From Bacteroides sp. (lineage in GTDB: Bacteria; Bacteroidota; Bacteroidia; Bacteroidales; Bacteroidaceae), in assembly GCA_021201335.1 (NCBI GenBank), contig JAJQFD010000052.1, positions 22,405 through 86,404 of the forward strand: 64,000 nt of DNA, in the 5' to 3' direction. The position numbers were made by a program, and so were the translations under genes. This document shows, piece after piece, positions 42,950 to 55,565 of this stretch. Each line of letters opens with the position of its first letter. The stretch's first letter is position 1. A model generated the notes under the pieces. The model did not search any database, had not been told where the DNA came from, and saw only the letters and a list, made by a program, of their open reading frames with translations.

Positions 42950-43267
42950 AATTATTTTCAGTTTGATTAGTGATGTTTACAAATATAATAAAAAATGGTG
43001 AAAATGAAAGAAAATAAGAATGTTGTATGAAATATTTTTTAATAGTACAATAAGTATTGATCTAATTTAATTTTTGAATATTTATTATAGGGTCCTTAAG
43101 GATGTATTTATGCTTTTTGTGCATTATACGATAAGATGTTATTTTTCTGTTTTAGAATACATAATGTAAGTAAGACGATAAGTACAATTATACATATTGT
43201 AAGAAGTATGATATTTATCTTATTGATATATAGAATATTACTTTTATATATTTTTTATATCATATAC

Positions 43268-43297
43268 TTGTATAATTATAACTTATCACTATATTTG
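43268..43297 (+). promoter_or_regulatory. Bacteroidetes -33/-7 type promoter upstream of the NUDIX regulator
   Basis: TTG at 43268-43270, 19-bp spacer, TATATTTG at 43290-43297. Confidence 0.5.
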
Positions 43298-43317
43298 CAA
43301 ATCTAAAGATCAAATAT

Positions 43318-44052
43318 ATGCAAAACATAATTGCTAAAACTCCTCTGGCTAACAATCATATTTCCGTGGATTGTGTTGTCTTGGGTTTCGAAGGAGAACA
43401 GCTCAAAGTTTTACTAATAAAAAGGGCAAGTGAGGAGGAAGGAAGAGTTTTTCATGACATGAAACTTCCTGGTAGCCTGATTTACATGGATGAAGACCTA
43501 GATGAAGCAGCCAAGCGTGTTTTAAATGAATTAACGGGAGTAAACAATTTAAATTTAATTCAGTTTAAAGCTTTCGGTTCTAAAAATCGAACCAGTGATC
43601 CCAGAGATGTACGCTGGTTGGAAAGAGCCATGCAATCCAAAGTAGAACGAATTGTTACAATTGCCTATGTTTCATTGGTTAAAATAGACAGAGCACTTAG
43701 CCAGTCAGCTTTGGATAAATTCGAAGCATGCTGGGTCGGGATTAAGGATATTAAATCACTTGCCTTTGACCATAATCTGATTATCAAAGAGGCTTTAATT
43801 TATATTCGTCAGTATATAGAGTTTAATCCTTCGGCTCTTTTTGAACTTCTACCACGAAAATTCACTGCTTCGCAATTACGTATATTATTTGAACTTATCT
43901 ATGATAAAAAATTTGATGTACGTAATTTCCATAAAAAGATAGCAATGATGGATTATATAGTACCTCTGGAAGAACGACAAAAAGGAGTTCCTCATCGTGC
44001 AGCAAGGTATTATAAGTTTGATAAAAAGATATATAACAAATTAAGAAAATAA
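43318..44052 (+). CDS. NUDIX-domain transcriptional regulator (sugar-responsive type)
   Basis: N-terminal NUDIX-like domain (VDCVVLGFEGEQLKVLLIKRASEEEGRVFHDMKLPGSLIYMDEDLDEAAKRVLNELTG) and C-terminal winged-helix; adjacent to xylB. Confidence 0.85.
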   Translation: MQNIIAKTPLANNHISVDCVVLGFEGEQLKVLLIKRASEEEGRVFHDMKLPGSLIYMDEDLDEAAKRVLNELTGVNNLNLIQFKAFGSKNRTSDPRDVRWLERAMQSKVERIVTIAYVSLVKIDRALSQSALDKFEACWVGIKDIKSLAFDHNLIIKEALIYIRQYIEFNPSALFELLPRKFTASQLRILFELIYDKKFDVRNFHKKIAMMDYIVPLEERQKGVPHRAARYYKFDKKIYNKLRK

Positions 44053-44113
44053 TGAATATTTATGGGTTTATAAGCTTTTGACTTAAAAACTCAGGAATTT
44101 AAAAACTAAAATC

Positions 44114-45604
44114 ATGTTTTTATTAGGTTATGACATTGGTAGTTCGTCAGTAAAAGCAAGTTTGGTAAATGCAGAGACTGGCAAGAGTGTAGCTTCTTCT
44201 TTTTATCCGAAAACAGAGGCACCTATCACTGCAATTAATCCGGGTTGGGCAGAGCAAGACCCGGAAAGTTGGTGGGAATACTTGAAATGTTCTACACAGG
44301 CCGTATTGGAAGAATCCGGTATAAGTTCAGCGGAAATAAAAGCTATTGGAATTTCTTATCAGATGCATGGATTGGTATGTGTTGACAAAGATCAGCAAGT
44401 TCTCCGACCTTCTATAATATGGTGTGATTCGCGGGCTGTTCCGTATGGACAAAAAGCTTTTGAGGATTTAGGTGAAGAAAAATGCCTGTCTCATTTATTG
44501 AATTCTCCAGGCAATTTTACTGCATCGAAACTTGCATGGATTAAAGATAATGAACCGGAGATTTATTCTAAGATTGATAAAATAATGCTTCCGGGGGATT
44601 ATATTGCCATGAAATTAAGTGGTGATATCTGTACCACCATTTCTGGTTTGTCAGAAGGGATCTTTTGGGATTTTAAAGAAAACAAATTATCTGATTTCCT
44701 GCTGAATTATTATGGATTTGATTCTTCGGTAATTGCAGATATCAGGCCCACTTTCTCAGAACAAGGATATGTGAGTACCGCTACAGCTAAAGAACTTGGT
44801 TTAAAAGAAGGAACACCAATTACTTACCGGGCAGGAGATCAACCTAATAACGCGTTATCGTTGAATGTATTCAATCCGGGAGAAATTGCTTCTACTGCAG
44901 GAACCTCCGGAGTGGTATATGGAGTAAATGGTGAGGTTAATTATGATCCGCAGTCGCGTGTCAATACCTTTGCACATGTAAATCATACTGCAGAACAGAT
45001 TCGTTTAGGGGTATTGCTCTGTATCAATGGTACTGGAATACTCAATTCGTGGGTAAAACGTAATATTGCTCCCGAAGGAATCTCCTATAATGAAATGAAT
45101 ATTTTGGCATCCAAAGCTCCGATTGGCAGTGCCGGTATCAGTATTCTTCCTTTTGGTAATGGAGCTGAACGAATGCTGATCAATAAAGAAATCGGGTGCA
45201 GTATTCGTGGTATTGATTTTAACACACATGGTAAACACCATATTATCCGTGCTGCGCAGGAAGGAATTGTTTTTTCTTTTAAATATGGTATTGATATAAT
45301 GGAACAAATGGGGATTCCTGTGAATAAAATACATGCAGGACATGCCAATATGTTTTTGAGTCCTATCTTCCGTGATACATTAGCAGGGGTTACTGGGGCA
45401 GTCATTGAGTTATATAACACTGATGGGGCAGTAGGAGCAGCAAAAGGAGCCGGTATTGGTGCAGAAATCTACAAAAATACCCAGGAAGCATTTTCCACAT
45501 TAGAGAAATTAGATGTGATTGAACCGAATGTATCCCAACGTCAGGCGTATGTAGATGCGTATGCAAAGTGGAAACTTCGTTTGGAAAAATCAATGAGTAA
45601 ATAA
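44114..45604 (+). CDS. xylB: Xylulokinase
   Basis: [39 protein letters not shown]-type C-terminal domain; precedes xylA. Confidence 0.93.
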   Translation: MFLLGYDIGSSSVKASLVNAETGKSVASSFYPKTEAPITAINPGWAEQDPESWWEYLKCSTQAVLEESGISSAEIKAIGISYQMHGLVCVDKDQQVLRPSIIWCDSRAVPYGQKAFEDLGEEKCLSHLLNSPGNFTASKLAWIKDNEPEIYSKIDKIMLPGDYIAMKLSGDICTTISGLSEGIFWDFKENKLSDFLLNYYGFDSSVIADIRPTFSEQGYVSTATAKELGLKEGTPITYRAGDQPNNALSLNVFNPGEIASTAGTSGVVYGVNGEVNYDPQSRVNTFAHVNHTAEQIRLGVLLCINGTGILNSWVKRNIAPEGISYNEMNILASKAPIGSAGISILPFGNGAERMLINKEIGCSIRGIDFNTHGKHHIIRAAQEGIVFSFKYGIDIMEQMGIPVNKIHAGHANMFLSPIFRDTLAGVTGAVIELYNTDGAVGAAKGAGIGAEIYKNTQEAFSTLEKLDVIEPNVSQRQAYVDAYAKWKLRLEKSMSK

Positions 45605-45642
45605 ATAATATTCTATCAATTTTAAATTCATTATTAAAAACT

Positions 45643-46959
45643 ATGGCAACAAAAGAGTATTTTCCTGGTATAGGAAAGATTAAATTTGAAGGTAAAGAAA
45701 GTAAAAATCCGATGGCATTCCGTTACTATGATTCTGAGAAAGTAGTGAATGGAAAGAAGATGAAAGACTGGTTTAAATTCTCAATGGCCTGGTGGCACAC
45801 GCTTTGTGCAGAAGGTGGCGATCCGTTTGGGGGTGGTACCAAAACTTTCCCATGGAAAAGTAGTTCGGACAGAATGCAGGCTGCTAAAGATAAAATGGAT
45901 GCCGGATTTGAATTCATGCAGAAAATAGGTATAGAGTACTATTGTTTTCACGATGTGGACTTAGTAGATGAAGCCGATACTATTGAACAATACGAAGCCG
46001 ATTTAAAAGAAATAGTAGCATATGCTAAACAGAAACAATCGGAAACAGGCATCAAATTATTATGGGGAACAGCTAATGTATTCGGTCATGAACGTTATAT
46101 GAACGGTGCTGCTACCAATCCTGACTTTGATGTAGTTGCCCGCGCAGCGGTTCAAATCAAAAACGCAATAGATGCAACCATTGAACTGGGTGGTCAAAAT
46201 TATGTATTTTGGGGTGGTCGTGAAGGCTATATGACCTTATTAAATACTGATCAGAAACGTGAAAAAGAACATTTGGCTCAGGTACTGAAGATGGCTCGTG
46301 ATTATGCCCGCTCTCGTGGTTTTCAGGGAACATTCCTCATTGAACCTAAACCAATGGAACCTACAAAACATCAATACGATGTAGATACTGAAACGGTAAT
46401 TGGTTTTCTCAAAGCTCATGATTTAGATAAAGATTTCAAATTGAACATTGAAGTAAACCATGCTACTTTGGCAGGACACACATTTGAACATGAATTAGCG
46501 GTAGCGGTAGATAATGGTATGTTGGGCTCTATTGATGCCAACAGAGGCGATTATCAAAACGGTTGGGATACAGATCAGTTCCCTGTTGATCAATATGAAT
46601 TGGTACAAGCTATGATCCAGGTTATTCGGAATGGTGGTTTGGGTACAGGCGGTACTAACTTTGATGCAAAAACTCGTCGTAGCTCTACAGACTTGGAGGA
46701 TATTTTTATTGCACATATTGCTGGAATGGATGCAATGGCACGTGCCTTGGAAAGTGCAGCTGCTCTGCTGAATGAGTCCCCTTATAAGAAAATGTTATCC
46801 GATCGCTATGCTTCATTTGATTCTGGAAAAGGAAAAGAATTCGAAGATGGTAAACTGAAACTGGAAGACCTGGTTACTTACGCAAAAGAAACTGGAGAGC
46901 CTAAACAAATTAGTGGCAAACAAGAATTGTATGAAGCTATTCTAAATATGTATATTTGA
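45643..46959 (+). CDS. xylA: Xylose isomerase
   Basis: [55 protein letters not shown]. Confidence 0.98.
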   Translation: MATKEYFPGIGKIKFEGKESKNPMAFRYYDSEKVVNGKKMKDWFKFSMAWWHTLCAEGGDPFGGGTKTFPWKSSSDRMQAAKDKMDAGFEFMQKIGIEYYCFHDVDLVDEADTIEQYEADLKEIVAYAKQKQSETGIKLLWGTANVFGHERYMNGAATNPDFDVVARAAVQIKNAIDATIELGGQNYVFWGGREGYMTLLNTDQKREKEHLAQVLKMARDYARSRGFQGTFLIEPKPMEPTKHQYDVDTETVIGFLKAHDLDKDFKLNIEVNHATLAGHTFEHELAVAVDNGMLGSIDANRGDYQNGWDTDQFPVDQYELVQAMIQVIRNGGLGTGGTNFDAKTRRSSTDLEDIFIAHIAGMDAMARALESAAALLNESPYKKMLSDRYASFDSGKGKEFEDGKLKLEDLVTYAKETGEPKQISGKQELYEAILNMYI

Positions 46960-46968
46960 ATATAGCCT

Positions 46969-46996
46969 GATGACGGGCTGAATTCAGCCTGTCATC
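46969..46996. repeat. Intercistronic palindrome between xylA and the sugar transporter gene
   Basis: GATGACGGGCTGAATTCAGCCTGTCATC, near-perfect dyad. Confidence 0.75.
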
Positions 46997-47026
46997 TTGT
47001 AATTTATAACTTTATATAACTTAACC

Positions 47027-48427
47027 ATGACAAATACACATGAAGGCAGTAAAGTCTATTTATACTGCATCACAGCTGTTACCGTAATAGGTGGACTCTT
47101 ATTTGGTTATGATACGGCTGTTATTTCTGGTGCAGAGCAAGGTCTTGAGGCATTCTTTCGTTCGGCAAGCGATTTTGAATATACGAAAGCATGGCATGGT
47201 ATCACCGCCTCCAGTGCTTTAATTGGCTGCGTAATCGGTGGTGCTATTTCCGGCGTATTAGCATCCCGGTTAGGGCGTAGAAACTCACTTCGTCTGGCTG
47301 CATTACTTTTCTTTTTATCTGCACTTGGATCTTATAATCCTGAATTCTTATTCTTTGATTACGGCAAACCTACGACAGGTTTATTGATTGCATTTAATTG
47401 CTATCGTATTGTTGGCGGTATAGGAGTTGGGCTAGCTTCGGCTGTATGTCCAATGTATATTGCAGAAGTAGCTCCCGCCCACATGCGTGGCCGGTTAGTT
47501 TCCTGGAATCAATTTGCGATCATCTTCGGTATGTTGGTCGTTTATTTCGTGAATTATTTGATTCGTAACCATTTACCATCAGCTGAAGCCATGGTAACCA
47601 TGGGTTGGCGTCGTATGTTTTTAAGTGAAGCATTCCCAGCTGGCATATTTGGACTTTTACTGTTTTTTGTACCTAAAACCCCACGTTATTTAGTATTAAG
47701 TGGGCATAACAGTGAAGCGTTAACTGTACTTGAACGAATAAACGGTAAATTAAAAGCTGCCAGTATTTTGGAAGAAATTAAAGCGACTGCCAGAGAAAAA
47801 AGCGAGAAGCTATTAACCTATGGTGTAGGGCTTATTATTATAGGTATCTTACTTTCTGTATTTCAACAGGCAGTGGGAATTAATGTGGTTCTTTATTACG
47901 CTCCACGTATCTTTGAAAATATGGGTGCAACCGGAGATATTTCGATGATTCAAACGGTAGTAATGGGTATTGTAAATATTCTATTTACAGTTGTTGCTAT
48001 TCTAACGGTTGATAAATTCGGACGCAAACCTCTTTTGATTATCGGATCTGTAGGCATGATGATTGGTATGATTGCCTTAAGCATTCTTTCATTCCAGGAT
48101 GTTATCGGACTGGCAGCCTTGATATTTATTATTATATATACAGCATCTTTTATGATGAGCTGGGGACCTATTTGCTGGGTACTTATTTCCGAGATATTCC
48201 CTAACACAATTCGTGGAAAAGCTGTTGCCATTGCTGTAGCAGCACAATGGATCACAAACTTCCTGGTATCAAGTACATTCCCTTCGCTTTCCGAATGGAG
48301 CGTGGGAGGAACATACCTGATTTATGCTACTTTCTCATTGCTTTCAGCCATATTCGTCTGGAAATTTGTTCCGGAAACAAAAGGAAAAACATTGGAGGAT
48401 ATGAGTAAGCTCTGGAAGAAAAATTAA
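47027..48427 (+). CDS. xylE: Sugar porter MFS transporter (D-xylose:H+ symporter type)
   Basis: GGLLFGYDTAVISGAEQGLEAFF, VCPMYIAEVAPAHMRGRLVSWNQ, FQQAVGINVVLYYAPRIFENMG, FVPETKGKTLEDM. Confidence 0.92.
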   Translation: MTNTHEGSKVYLYCITAVTVIGGLLFGYDTAVISGAEQGLEAFFRSASDFEYTKAWHGITASSALIGCVIGGAISGVLASRLGRRNSLRLAALLFFLSALGSYNPEFLFFDYGKPTTGLLIAFNCYRIVGGIGVGLASAVCPMYIAEVAPAHMRGRLVSWNQFAIIFGMLVVYFVNYLIRNHLPSAEAMVTMGWRRMFLSEAFPAGIFGLLLFFVPKTPRYLVLSGHNSEALTVLERINGKLKAASILEEIKATAREKSEKLLTYGVGLIIIGILLSVFQQAVGINVVLYYAPRIFENMGATGDISMIQTVVMGIVNILFTVVAILTVDKFGRKPLLIIGSVGMMIGMIALSILSFQDVIGLAALIFIIIYTASFMMSWGPICWVLISEIFPNTIRGKAVAIAVAAQWITNFLVSSTFPSLSEWSVGGTYLIYATFSLLSAIFVWKFVPETKGKTLEDMSKLWKKN

Positions 48428-48459
48428 AAGATATATCCATAAAATCATCTTTATGAATT

Positions 48460-48490
48460 ACTGCCGGAAATATTATTTTCGGCAGTTTTG
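48460..48490 (+). terminator. Terminator after xylE
   Basis: ACTGCCGgAAAtattaTTTTCGGCAGT followed by TTT. Confidence 0.65.
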
Positions 48491-49055
48491 TTACCAATCT
48501 CTTTTCTCCGATACTCTATCGGAATATAGTGAAAATGCTACCGTAAGGTAATGGAAATCCTTATTCAATTGGTCTCAAATGCTACCGGCTCCAGAGCATA
48601 AAAGAACTTCTTCTTTTAGACGACCTCCCTTCCACTCAGTTTACCCTCTTACAAGAATTATCTCAAAAAAGTATCACTAGTCTCACACGCTACTGTAACT
48701 ATCTGAATATAAATGTCTTAAATTCCTCTCTTTCTGTTTTATTTGATCAAACAAGATAGACAAAGTCTCATCCTGAAATTCTCTAGGTTATTTATGTAAA
48801 TCGTTGATTTATATTGAGATCTCAACGACTGCTTTCAACGACCTAATGCAATATGAGCCGTAAAGTTCTTCGTTTTTAACTGCTGTTCACCCTATTTTAT
48901 GAGTTCCTCACAACAAGCACGATCAGTATATATACTAAATTAGAATTAGTAAATATGAAATAAAAAGAAAAATTAAATGAAGGATTGATTATAAATGAGT
49001 TAAGAACTATTCGGAATAATAATTGTTTAATTATAAAAACTAAACAGACTTACTT

Positions 49056-49604
49056 ATGAGAAAAATAATTTCTACCAGTGTCATTTTATTGATGCTAATT
49101 TCGTGTGGATCATACCAATCTTTTAATTTGAAGAAATTAACAACCGGTATGACAAAAGCAGATGTTATTGCCGTTGTGGGAGAACCTGAGCGCATGCTGG
49201 CGATGAATCAGACTGACAAAGGTTTTCAGGAAGTGTTGGAATACAGAACTTCTCGCGATGAAGTATACGCTTTGGAATTTTGGAATGATTATCTGACAGG
49301 ATACGAATTCCTTTATGATGATATACAATATATACCTTCTCTTTATCCGCCAACTATCTGGCCGGATTATGGACGTCCTATCTATATGGGGCCTGGTAAC
49401 AGACCTGTCAGACCGAATAGACCTAACAGACCCAGTCAACCAAACAGGCCAAATCGTCCAGAACCTGAAAGGCCTCCGGTAAATCGTCCGCAAACGAAAC
49501 CTACTCCAGGAGTAGGGCCTTCTGCCAGACCTACCACCAGGCCATCAGTAAATACGAATACAAATTCCAACCAGACGCCGGATAGATCGACTCTTAGAAG
49601 ATAA
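49056..49604 (+). CDS. Lipoprotein with SmpA/BamE-like N-terminus and Pro/Asn/Arg-rich tail
   Basis: Lipobox-like LLMLISCGSY; LTTGMTKADVIAVVGEPERM; tail RPNRPNRPSQPNRPNRPEPERPPVNRPQTKP. Confidence 0.75.
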   Translation: MRKIISTSVILLMLISCGSYQSFNLKKLTTGMTKADVIAVVGEPERMLAMNQTDKGFQEVLEYRTSRDEVYALEFWNDYLTGYEFLYDDIQYIPSLYPPTIWPDYGRPIYMGPGNRPVRPNRPNRPSQPNRPNRPEPERPPVNRPQTKPTPGVGPSARPTTRPSVNTNTNSNQTPDRSTLRR

Positions 49605-49607
49605 AGA

Positions 49608-50801
49608 TTAGTCTTCTTCTATATCATCCAATGGTAGAATTTTACTGCTTTCTTCGATCGGAAGCTTCTCAACCTGACGAAGTTTCCGTTCAATGGCACG
49701 TGTGCGTTTTCCCATTACTTCCTCAAGTTGGTCGCCTGCATTCTGGAGATTTTTCTGGACTTTCTCCAATAAGCCACCAAATTTTGAAAACTCTGTTTTA
49801 ACTGCTCCCAGGATAGTCCACACCTCACTGGTACGTTTTTGGATAGCAAGTGTTCTGAATCCCATCTGTAAACTGTTTAAGATAGCCCCTAATGTAGTTG
49901 GACCTGTCACTACAATTTTGTAATCCTTTTGCAGGCATTCAATAAGGCTTGTCCGGCGTATAACTTCAGCATAAATACTCTCGAACGGTAAAAACATAAT
50001 CGAAAAATCAGTTGTATAGGGAGGATCAACGTATTTATCATGTATATCTTTAGCCATCTTTTTAATTGTACTTTCCAATTGTTTGCCCGAAGATTCTATT
50101 AAATAAGTATCACCCGATTCGTAGGCGTCATAATATTGCTCATAAATATCTTTAGGAAATTTAGCATCAATAGGAAGATAGACTACAGTATTTTCATTGT
50201 CTTTTCCTGGCAGTTTAACAGCAAATTCAACAAATTCAGTTCCGCTTTTCTTTGTTTTAACATTGCATTCATATTGGTCCGGACTCATCATTTGTTCAAG
50301 TAAAGCTCCCAGTTGTACTTCACCAAATGTCCCGCGCATCTTTACATTGGTAAGTACTTTTTTTAATCCCCCAACATCTTGGGCTAGAGATTTCATTTCT
50401 CCGAGTCCTTTTTGAACACTTTCCAACTGGGTGCGAACCATTTCAAAGGATTGACCGATACGGTCATTCAGTGTCTTTTGCAGTTTTTCTTCTACCATTA
50501 ATCTCATCTCGTCTAATCTTTTCTCGGTAGACTGAACTAGTTGTTCCTGCTGACGGCTCATGGATTCAAATTTTTGTTTTTGCAGTTCTCCAGAAGTAAG
50601 CATATTTTTATGAAGATTATCCTGAAGCTCCATCCGTAATTCTCTGATTGTGCGATTCAATTCTTCCCGGTTTTCCTGCATCTGGCGTCTCAATAATTCG
50701 GATAGTTGGCTCATATCAGGTTGATTATTGCGGCCAATAAATACAAAAGCTAAAGTAATAACAAGTAAAATACTGTTTAGAATTAATAAGAATAAAATCA
50801 T
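49608..50801 (-). CDS. rmuC: DNA recombination protein RmuC
   Basis: N-terminal TM and coiled coil, GTFGEVQLGALLEQMMSPDQYECNV, LPIDAKFPKDIYEQY, FLPFESIYAEVIR, GPTTLGAILNSLQMGFRTLAIQKRTSEVW. Confidence 0.95.
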   Translation of the reverse strand: MILFLLILNSILLVITLAFVFIGRNNQPDMSQLSELLRRQMQENREELNRTIRELRMELQDNLHKNMLTSGELQKQKFESMSRQQEQLVQSTEKRLDEMRLMVEEKLQKTLNDRIGQSFEMVRTQLESVQKGLGEMKSLAQDVGGLKKVLTNVKMRGTFGEVQLGALLEQMMSPDQYECNVKTKKSGTEFVEFAVKLPGKDNENTVVYLPIDAKFPKDIYEQYYDAYESGDTYLIESSGKQLESTIKKMAKDIHDKYVDPPYTTDFSIMFLPFESIYAEVIRRTSLIECLQKDYKIVVTGPTTLGAILNSLQMGFRTLAIQKRTSEVWTILGAVKTEFSKFGGLLEKVQKNLQNAGDQLEEVMGKRTRAIERKLRQVEKLPIEESSKILPLDDIEED

Positions 50802-50925
50802 TATGCTATAGTTATTTGTCTGACAAAGATACTTAAACCAAGAATTATACAAATATATTTGTGACTATAATAAAAAAGATATTTTTTCTACCTTTGCCGT
50901 ATATTAATTTAAAAATAAAACTAAA

Positions 50926-51345
50926 ATGAAAACTTTAAACTATGCTAAAATCTTGCTGCTAATGGTAACCATACTGGGGATGACTTCGTGTGATAAATAC
51001 TATGATGACGAATACTTGCGTAACAGCGATAATAAACTTTGTGGCTATAATTGGTGGTATTATTATCCTACAACAGAGGGGGGGGGAAGAGCGGCATGGT
51101 GCACCTTAACTTTACGATTCGAGAAAAATGGACGGGGAAGAGAAGTATATGAATACCAACGCGATCAGGGTGGTGAGATATATAAAACCATTACTAATAA
51201 TTTTTCCTGGGAATGGATTAATAATATGGAAGGGCTTGTTATGATAACGGATGGCGTGGATAATATTTATTTTGATAATGTTTGGGTACGTGATTATTAT
51301 TTATCCGGCGTATACGATGGAGAGAATATAACTTTCCTTCGTTAA
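50926..51345 (+). CDS. Small lipoprotein, unknown function, with in-frame G9 tract
   Basis: MKTLNYAKILLLMVTILGMTSCDKYYDDEYL (lipobox); G9 at 51078-51086 encodes EGGGR. Confidence 0.75.
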   Translation: MKTLNYAKILLLMVTILGMTSCDKYYDDEYLRNSDNKLCGYNWWYYYPTTEGGGRAAWCTLTLRFEKNGRGREVYEYQRDQGGEIYKTITNNFSWEWINNMEGLVMITDGVDNIYFDNVWVRDYYLSGVYDGENITFLR

Positions 51346-51356
51346 GACAGTCCTAA

Positions 51357-53492
51357 TTAGGACTGCCCAACTCCTTTCATTGTTAACTGTATGCGTTTTC
51401 GTTCTATATCAATACTTAGCACTTTTACAGTAACATGTTGATGAATGGATACAACTTCCGTTGGATCTGAGATATACCGGTCTGCTAGCTGTGAAAGGTG
51501 AACCAGACCGTTTTCTTTTATACCTATATCAACAAATGCACCAAAATTGGTAATATTTCCTACTATTCCCGGTAGAATCATTCCTTCCCGAAGATCTCCT
51601 ATGGTACGGATGTTCTTATCAAATTCAAAAATCTGGATCATTTTTCTTGGATCTCTACCTGGTTTATCCAGTTCCTGCATTATATCTTTCAGTGTTGGTA
51701 CTCCTATAGTTGGAGTAATATAGTTCTCTATTTTTATTTTATTCCTTAATTCTTTATTCCTAATCAATTCAGATACTTCACATTGAATATCTTTTGCCAT
51801 TTGTTCAACAATATGATAACTTTCAGGATGTACTGCGGTATTATCCAATGGGCTCATCGCATCCGGAATCCGGAGAAAGCCTGCACACTGTTCAAAGGCC
51901 TTTGCACCCATGTGAGGAACTTTCATCAATTCTTTGCGAGAATTAAAGGCACCGTTTTCTAATCTGTAATTTATTATATTTTGCGCCCGTTGCGGTCCCA
52001 GGCCGGAGATATAAGTCAATAGATGGCTGCTTGCTGTATTTAAGTTTACACCAACAAGATTAACACAGTTTTCTACAGTCTGGTCCAATGCTTTTTTAAG
52101 TTTAGTCTGATCCACATCATGCTGATATTGTCCAACTCCAATTGACTTCGGATCAATTTTAACTAATTCAGCCAAAGGATCCATTAGTCGACGACCGATA
52201 GATACGGCACCTCGTACAGTCACATCGTAATCAGGAAATTCATCCCGGGCTATTTTGGAAGCAGAATATATGGAGGCTCCCTGTTCACTGACAACGAAAA
52301 CCTGTAGAGCTCTGTCAAATTGTTGATTAGTCACGAAGTTCTCGGTTTCACGACTGGCGGTTCCGTTCCCTATTGCAATAGCCTGGATGTTATATGCCTC
52401 CACCATTTTTCGTAACTTGGAAGCAGCATCAGCTGTCTTATTTATAGGAGGGTGAGGGTAGATATTTTCATTATGAAGCAGATTTCCCTGTTCATCCAGA
52501 CAAACCACTTTGCATCCGGTACGGTATCCGGGATCAATTGCCAATATCCTTTTTTGTCCCAAAGGAGGAGCTAAAAGAAGTTGACGTAGATTTTCAACAA
52601 AAACACGGATAGCTTCTTCATCTGCTTTTTCTTTTGATAATGAAGCGAATTCCGTTTCAATAGAAGGTTCAAGCAGACGTTTATATGCATCCTTAAGGGA
52701 TTCAAGAACTTGTTTACTACTGTTATTATTACCTCGAATCAGTAATCTTTCTAATCTTTCGAGGCATTTTTCATCTTCAATGGTTATCTTAACTTTTAAT
52801 AATCCTTCACTCTCTGCCCGCCTGATTGCCAGTAGGCGGTGAGAGCTGCATTTTTTTAATGAATCGGAAATATCGAAATAGTCTCTGTATTTAGCCGCTT
52901 CCTCTTCCTTACCTTTAACGACTTTAGCCGTAATTTGGGCTTGTCGGGAGAACTGGTTGCGGACCAGGTTCCTGACTTGTTCATTTTCATTTATATATTC
53001 AGCAATAATATCTCGGGCACCTTTTAAAGCATCCTCTACATTAACCACCTCACCCTTTACAAAAGGTTTGGCTTTTTCTTCAATGTTATTTTCCCCTTGC
53101 AACATAAGCAAAGTAGCCAGAGGTTCCAATCCTTTTTGACGGGCAACTTCCGCTCTCGTTCTACGTTTAGGCTTATAAGGCAAATAAATGTCTTCAAGTA
53201 CTGTCAGCTCCCAGGTATCATCAATACGCTTTTTTAATTCATCGGTAAGTTTTCCTTGCTCCTCGATAGTTGTAAGAATTGTTTCTTTTCTTTTTTTGAT
53301 TTCAGTGAGTTTATCATAATGCTCTTTTATGTCACTTATCTGTACTTCATCCAATCCACCGGTGATTTCTTTTCGATAACGACTGATAAAGGGGATGGTT
53401 GCCCCATCATTTAATAACAAAAGTGTACTTTTTACTTGTTTTTGTGTAATACTGAGTTTGTCAGATATTATTTCATTAAACAATTCCATCAT
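51357..53492 (-). CDS. tex: Tex family RNA-binding transcriptional accessory protein
   Basis: TIPFISRYRKEITGGLDEVQI, RILAIDPGYRTGCKVVCLDEQGN, SGLGPQRAQNIINYR HhH, S1 domain GMILPGIVGNITNFGAFVDIGIKENGLVHLSQLA. Confidence 0.96.
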   Translation of the reverse strand: MMELFNEIISDKLSITQKQVKSTLLLLNDGATIPFISRYRKEITGGLDEVQISDIKEHYDKLTEIKKRKETILTTIEEQGKLTDELKKRIDDTWELTVLEDIYLPYKPKRRTRAEVARQKGLEPLATLLMLQGENNIEEKAKPFVKGEVVNVEDALKGARDIIAEYINENEQVRNLVRNQFSRQAQITAKVVKGKEEEAAKYRDYFDISDSLKKCSSHRLLAIRRAESEGLLKVKITIEDEKCLERLERLLIRGNNNSSKQVLESLKDAYKRLLEPSIETEFASLSKEKADEEAIRVFVENLRQLLLAPPLGQKRILAIDPGYRTGCKVVCLDEQGNLLHNENIYPHPPINKTADAASKLRKMVEAYNIQAIAIGNGTASRETENFVTNQQFDRALQVFVVSEQGASIYSASKIARDEFPDYDVTVRGAVSIGRRLMDPLAELVKIDPKSIGVGQYQHDVDQTKLKKALDQTVENCVNLVGVNLNTASSHLLTYISGLGPQRAQNIINYRLENGAFNSRKELMKVPHMGAKAFEQCAGFLRIPDAMSPLDNTAVHPESYHIVEQMAKDIQCEVSELIRNKELRNKIKIENYITPTIGVPTLKDIMQELDKPGRDPRKMIQIFEFDKNIRTIGDLREGMILPGIVGNITNFGAFVDIGIKENGLVHLSQLADRYISDPTEVVSIHQHVTVKVLSIDIERKRIQLTMKGVGQS

Positions 53493-53554
53493 GTATCTTT
53501 ATTAATTTTTGATGCAAATGTAGATAATTATTTTCAGAAATGATAAATTAAACT

Positions 53555-53562
53555 TATATTTG
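53555..53562 (+). promoter_or_regulatory. -7 like element TATATTTG upstream of the sensor kinase gene
   Basis: TAnnTTTG match about 34 bp upstream of ATG 53596. Confidence 0.4.
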
Positions 53563-53595
53563 CGAAAGCTGGGAAATCTATTTTACAATGCAATT

Positions 53596-55530
<1,935 letters not shown>

Positions 55531-55565
55531 ACTATTTAAAATTACTCATTGTAAAACAGGATTTA

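Noticed and set aside
48428-49055. 628-bp gap after xylE as a hidden gene or RNA
   Set aside because: No open frame or clear RNA fold could be supported by eye, apart from the terminator and the shared 16-mer reported separately
51348-51365. Palindrome CAGTCCTAATTAGGACTG between the lipoprotein and tex genes
   Set aside because: Best explained as a short bidirectional terminator-like dyad between convergent genes; not reported as novel
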